Shown: positions 5,573 through 7,297 of the stretch, in pieces
Numbering within the stretch: the stretch's first letter is position 1
Layout: each line of letters begins with the position of its first letter
NCBI GenBank assembly: GCA_002404215.1
Contig: DHJG01000226.1
Location: forward strand, 2,139-9,435
DNA: 7,297 nt
Direction: 5' to 3'
Source of the DNA: Desulfosporosinus sp. UBA4726
GTDB taxonomy: Bacteria; Bacillota; Desulfitobacteriia; Desulfitobacteriales; Desulfitobacteriaceae
The notes under the pieces: model-generated
Databases searched by the model: none
What the model was told of the DNA's origin: nothing
Seen by the model: only the letters and a program-made list of their open reading frames with translations
Translations under genes and position numbers: made by a program

Positions 5573-6520
5573 ATGAAAACAATAGATCGATCTATATTTA
5601 AGGGACGGGACTTTATATCGCTTCATGATTTTTCTCAAGATGAATTAAGTTGCGTTTTAGATGTAGCTAGGGAACTCAAAGAGGAGCAAAAAGCCGGACG
5701 GCCTCATACAATTCTTCAAGGCAAAACCTTGGGAATGATTTTCACTAAATCGTCTACACGGACCCGAGTATCGTTCGAAGTAGGGATGTACCAACTCGGA
5801 GGGCATGCACTTTTTCTCAGCGGACGGGATATCCAATTGGGAAGAGGAGAAACGATCGCTGATACCGCGCGTGTTCTTTCGCGAATGGTCGACGGAATCA
5901 TGATTCGGACCTTTAGTCATCAAGAAGTCTTAGATTTAGCAGAGTTTGCCACGATTCCAATTATTAATGGACTAACTGACCTTTTACATCCTTGCCAGGT
6001 TCTGGCAGATCTGATGACGATTAAGGAGCATAAAGGTCGCTTAGCCGGCTTGAAGCTAGCCTATGTTGGAGATGGGAACAACATGGCTCATTCTCTAATG
6101 TTTGGCGGAGCGAAGATGGGCTTGCATGTCGTTATCGCTTCTCCTCCAGGTTATAAACCGGATCCATTGGTTGTTGCCATGGCCCAGGCGGATGCCAAAG
6201 AGAACGGTGGGTGTGTGGAAGTGATCGATGATCCCTTAGAAGCCGCAAAAGGTGCTGATGTGCTGTACACGGACGTTTGGGCCAGTATGGGTCAAGAAGA
6301 AGAAGCGAAAGTACGTAAGGCAGCTTTTGAAGGATATCAGATCAATTCGGACGTAATGAAACGAGCGGATCCATCCGCTATTGTCCTGCATTGCCTTCCG
6401 GCCCATCGCGGAGAAGAAATTACAGACGATGTAATTGAAGGAACTCAGTCTGTCGTCTTTGACGAAGCAGAAAACCGTCTCCATGCTCAAAAGGCCATTA
6501 TGGCATTGGTTATTGGTTAA
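5573..6520 (+). CDS. argF: Ornithine carbamoyltransferase, anabolic
   Basis: A complete 315-aa transcarbamoylase that transfers the carbamoyl group from carbamoyl phosphate to ornithine, giving citrulline. The carbamoyl-phosphate site is STRTR (61-65), with HPCQ (139-142) further on. The ornithine-side signatures DVWASMGQ (234-241, with the SMG loop at 238-240) and HCLPAHRG (273-280) identify ornithine rather than aspartate carbamoyltransferase. The length is normal for the family. The opening MKTIDRSIFKGRDFISLHDF is in keeping with clostridial ArgF. Neighbours upstream in the pathway (carA, carB) and downstream (argG) favour the biosynthetic role over the arginine deiminase route, where arcA and arcC would be expected. 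It is probably controlled by the ArgR-type operator in its promoter. Confidence 0.97.
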   Translation: MKTIDRSIFKGRDFISLHDFSQDELSCVLDVARELKEEQKAGRPHTILQGKTLGMIFTKSSTRTRVSFEVGMYQLGGHALFLSGRDIQLGRGETIADTARVLSRMVDGIMIRTFSHQEVLDLAEFATIPIINGLTDLLHPCQVLADLMTIKEHKGRLAGLKLAYVGDGNNMAHSLMFGGAKMGLHVVIASPPGYKPDPLVVAMAQADAKENGGCVEVIDDPLEAAKGADVLYTDVWASMGQEEEAKVRKAAFEGYQINSDVMKRADPSAIVLHCLPAHRGEEITDDVIEGTQSVVFDEAENRLHAQKAIMALVIG

Positions 6521-6548
6521 AATAATAGTTTTTGGTGGAATTGTATAT

Positions 6549-6554
6549 TATAAT
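6549..6554 (+). promoter_or_regulatory. Possible argG promoter -10 element
   Basis: A perfect TATAAT lies in the 85-base argF-argG gap, about 50 bases before the argG start. The -35 at the proper distance (TAGTTT, 6526-6531) is poor. An ARG-half-box-like TGTAT (6542-6546) lies next to it and ATTAATTCA (6574-6582) downstream, but neither makes a good full box. It could be chance in an AT-rich spacer; argG may simply be read through from argF. Confidence 0.3.
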
Positions 6555-6593
6555 CAATAGATTAACAGGACAACATTAATTCAAAGGAAAAAA

Positions 6594-6598
6594 GGGAG
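6594..6598 (+). promoter_or_regulatory. argG ribosome binding site
   Basis: GGGAG, in the context AAAAAGGGAG, is 7 bases before ATG 6606. Confidence 0.75.
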
Positions 6599-6605
6599 AT
6601 CAGAC

Positions 6606-7297
6606 ATGAAAAAAGTTGTTTTAGCATATTCCGGTGGGTTGGATACTTCCATTATTATCCCCTGGCTGAAAGAAACTTACGGGTATGAAGTCATTGCTAT
6701 GGCGGCAGACCTTGGGCAGGGAGAAGAGTTGGCACCCCTTCAAGAAAAAGCGATCAAAAGTGGTGCCAGTAAGCTGTATATTGAAGATCTGAGAGAAGAA
6801 TTCCTCACAGAGTTTATCTTTCCAACATTAAAGGCAGGGGCAGTTTATGAAGGAGACTATCTTTTGGGAACCTCATTTGCCCGTCCGCTGATTGCTCGTC
6901 GTTTAGTGGAAATTGCTGAGAAAGAAGGCGCCGTTGCGATCGCTCATGGCGCAACTGGCAAAGGAAATGACCAAGTTCGATTTGAACTGAGTGTTAAAGC
7001 GCTTAATCCAGACCTTGAGATCATCGCGCCCTGGCGGATCTGGGATCTCAAGTCTCGAGAAGATTGCATCGATTATGCCGAAGCACGTGGCATTCCTGTC
7101 CCAGTAACCAAGGATCGTCCATATAGTATGGATCGCAATCTTTGGCATTTAAGCCATGAGGGTGGGGACCTAGAAGATCCGTGGAATGAACCCAAACGTG
7201 ATCTTTATTTACTAGGCGTTTCCCCAGAGGATGCGCCTGATGAAGCGACATACCTTGAACTTGGGTTTGAACAAGGGGTTCCGACAACGTTAGATGG
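6606..7297 (+). CDS. argG: Argininosuccinate synthase, 5' portion, runs off the window
   Basis: The open frame from ATG 6606 reaches the window end without a stop, giving the first 230 of about 400 residues. The enzyme condenses citrulline with aspartate using ATP, making argininosuccinate. The N-type ATP pyrophosphatase P-loop is AYSGGLDTS (7-15). Further family blocks are GTSFARPLIA (89-98), HGATGKGNDQVRFE (114-127, nucleotide and substrate contacts), APWR (141-144) and SMDRNLWHLSHEGGDLEDP (174-192). It follows argF by 85 bases in the same direction and takes the next pathway step. argH is the expected next gene but is not in view. Nothing is abnormal in the visible part. Confidence 0.97.
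   Translation, partial: MKKVVLAYSGGLDTSIIIPWLKETYGYEVIAMAADLGQGEELAPLQEKAIKSGASKLYIEDLREEFLTEFIFPTLKAGAVYEGDYLLGTSFARPLIARRLVEIAEKEGAVAIAHGATGKGNDQVRFELSVKALNPDLEIIAPWRIWDLKSREDCIDYAEARGIPVPVTKDRPYSMDRNLWHLSHEGGDLEDPWNEPKRDLYLLGVSPEDAPDEATYLELGFEQGVPTTLD

Noticed and set aside
6562..6590. Second argG promoter using TTAACA (6562-6567) as -35
   Set aside because: The -10 would fall in the purine-rich stretch just before the ribosome site, where no TATAAT-like sequence exists.

Overview
The window looks like part of an arginine / carbamoyl-phosphate biosynthesis cluster from a low-to-mid GC, endospore-former-type Firmicute. Protein flavour (CarA, CarB, ArgF, ArgG), strong AAGGAGG-like ribosome sites and the carA-carB-argF-argG order fit the Clostridia, and my best guess is the Desulfosporosinus/Desulfitobacterium group. 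That placement rests on recognition, not on a search. Every gene lies on the + strand. No rRNA, tRNA or CRISPR was seen.

Layout. Bases 1-333 hold the 3' end of carA (glutaminase subunit). It overlaps complete carB (323-3520, large subunit) by 11 bases. A textbook intrinsic terminator (3526-3562) ends that unit. Next comes an AT-richer insert of about 1.9 kb with two genes. The first is an intact REP-associated tyrosine transposase (RAYT, Y1/HUH family, 3766-4521). It is enclosed by 24-base inverted repeats matching at 23 of 24 positions (3649-3672 and 4522-4545), and a second direct copy lies at 3710-3733. The second gene encodes a YitT-family membrane protein (4581-5447). Its ribosome site begins only 21 bases past the right repeat. 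After that the arginine genes resume with complete argF (5573-6520) and the first 230 codons of argG (6606 to the window end).

How the genes work together. CarA and CarB make carbamoyl phosphate from glutamine, bicarbonate and ATP. ArgF joins it to ornithine to give citrulline, and ArgG condenses citrulline with aspartate. The insert and the carB terminator split this pathway into two transcription units. In keeping with that, argF has its own compact promoter (TATAAT at 5540-5545). Two ARG-box-like palindromes 20 bases apart overlap its -35 and -10, as expected for ArgR/AhrC repression. Just upstream is a 22-position near-perfect hairpin (5479-5528) that shares an arm with the operator and has no assigned role.

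The most noteworthy items are the RAYT element with its end repeats, the argF operator/hairpin arrangement, and the RAYT+yitT pair inside an arginine operon. I found nothing I can defend as a wholly new biological system.
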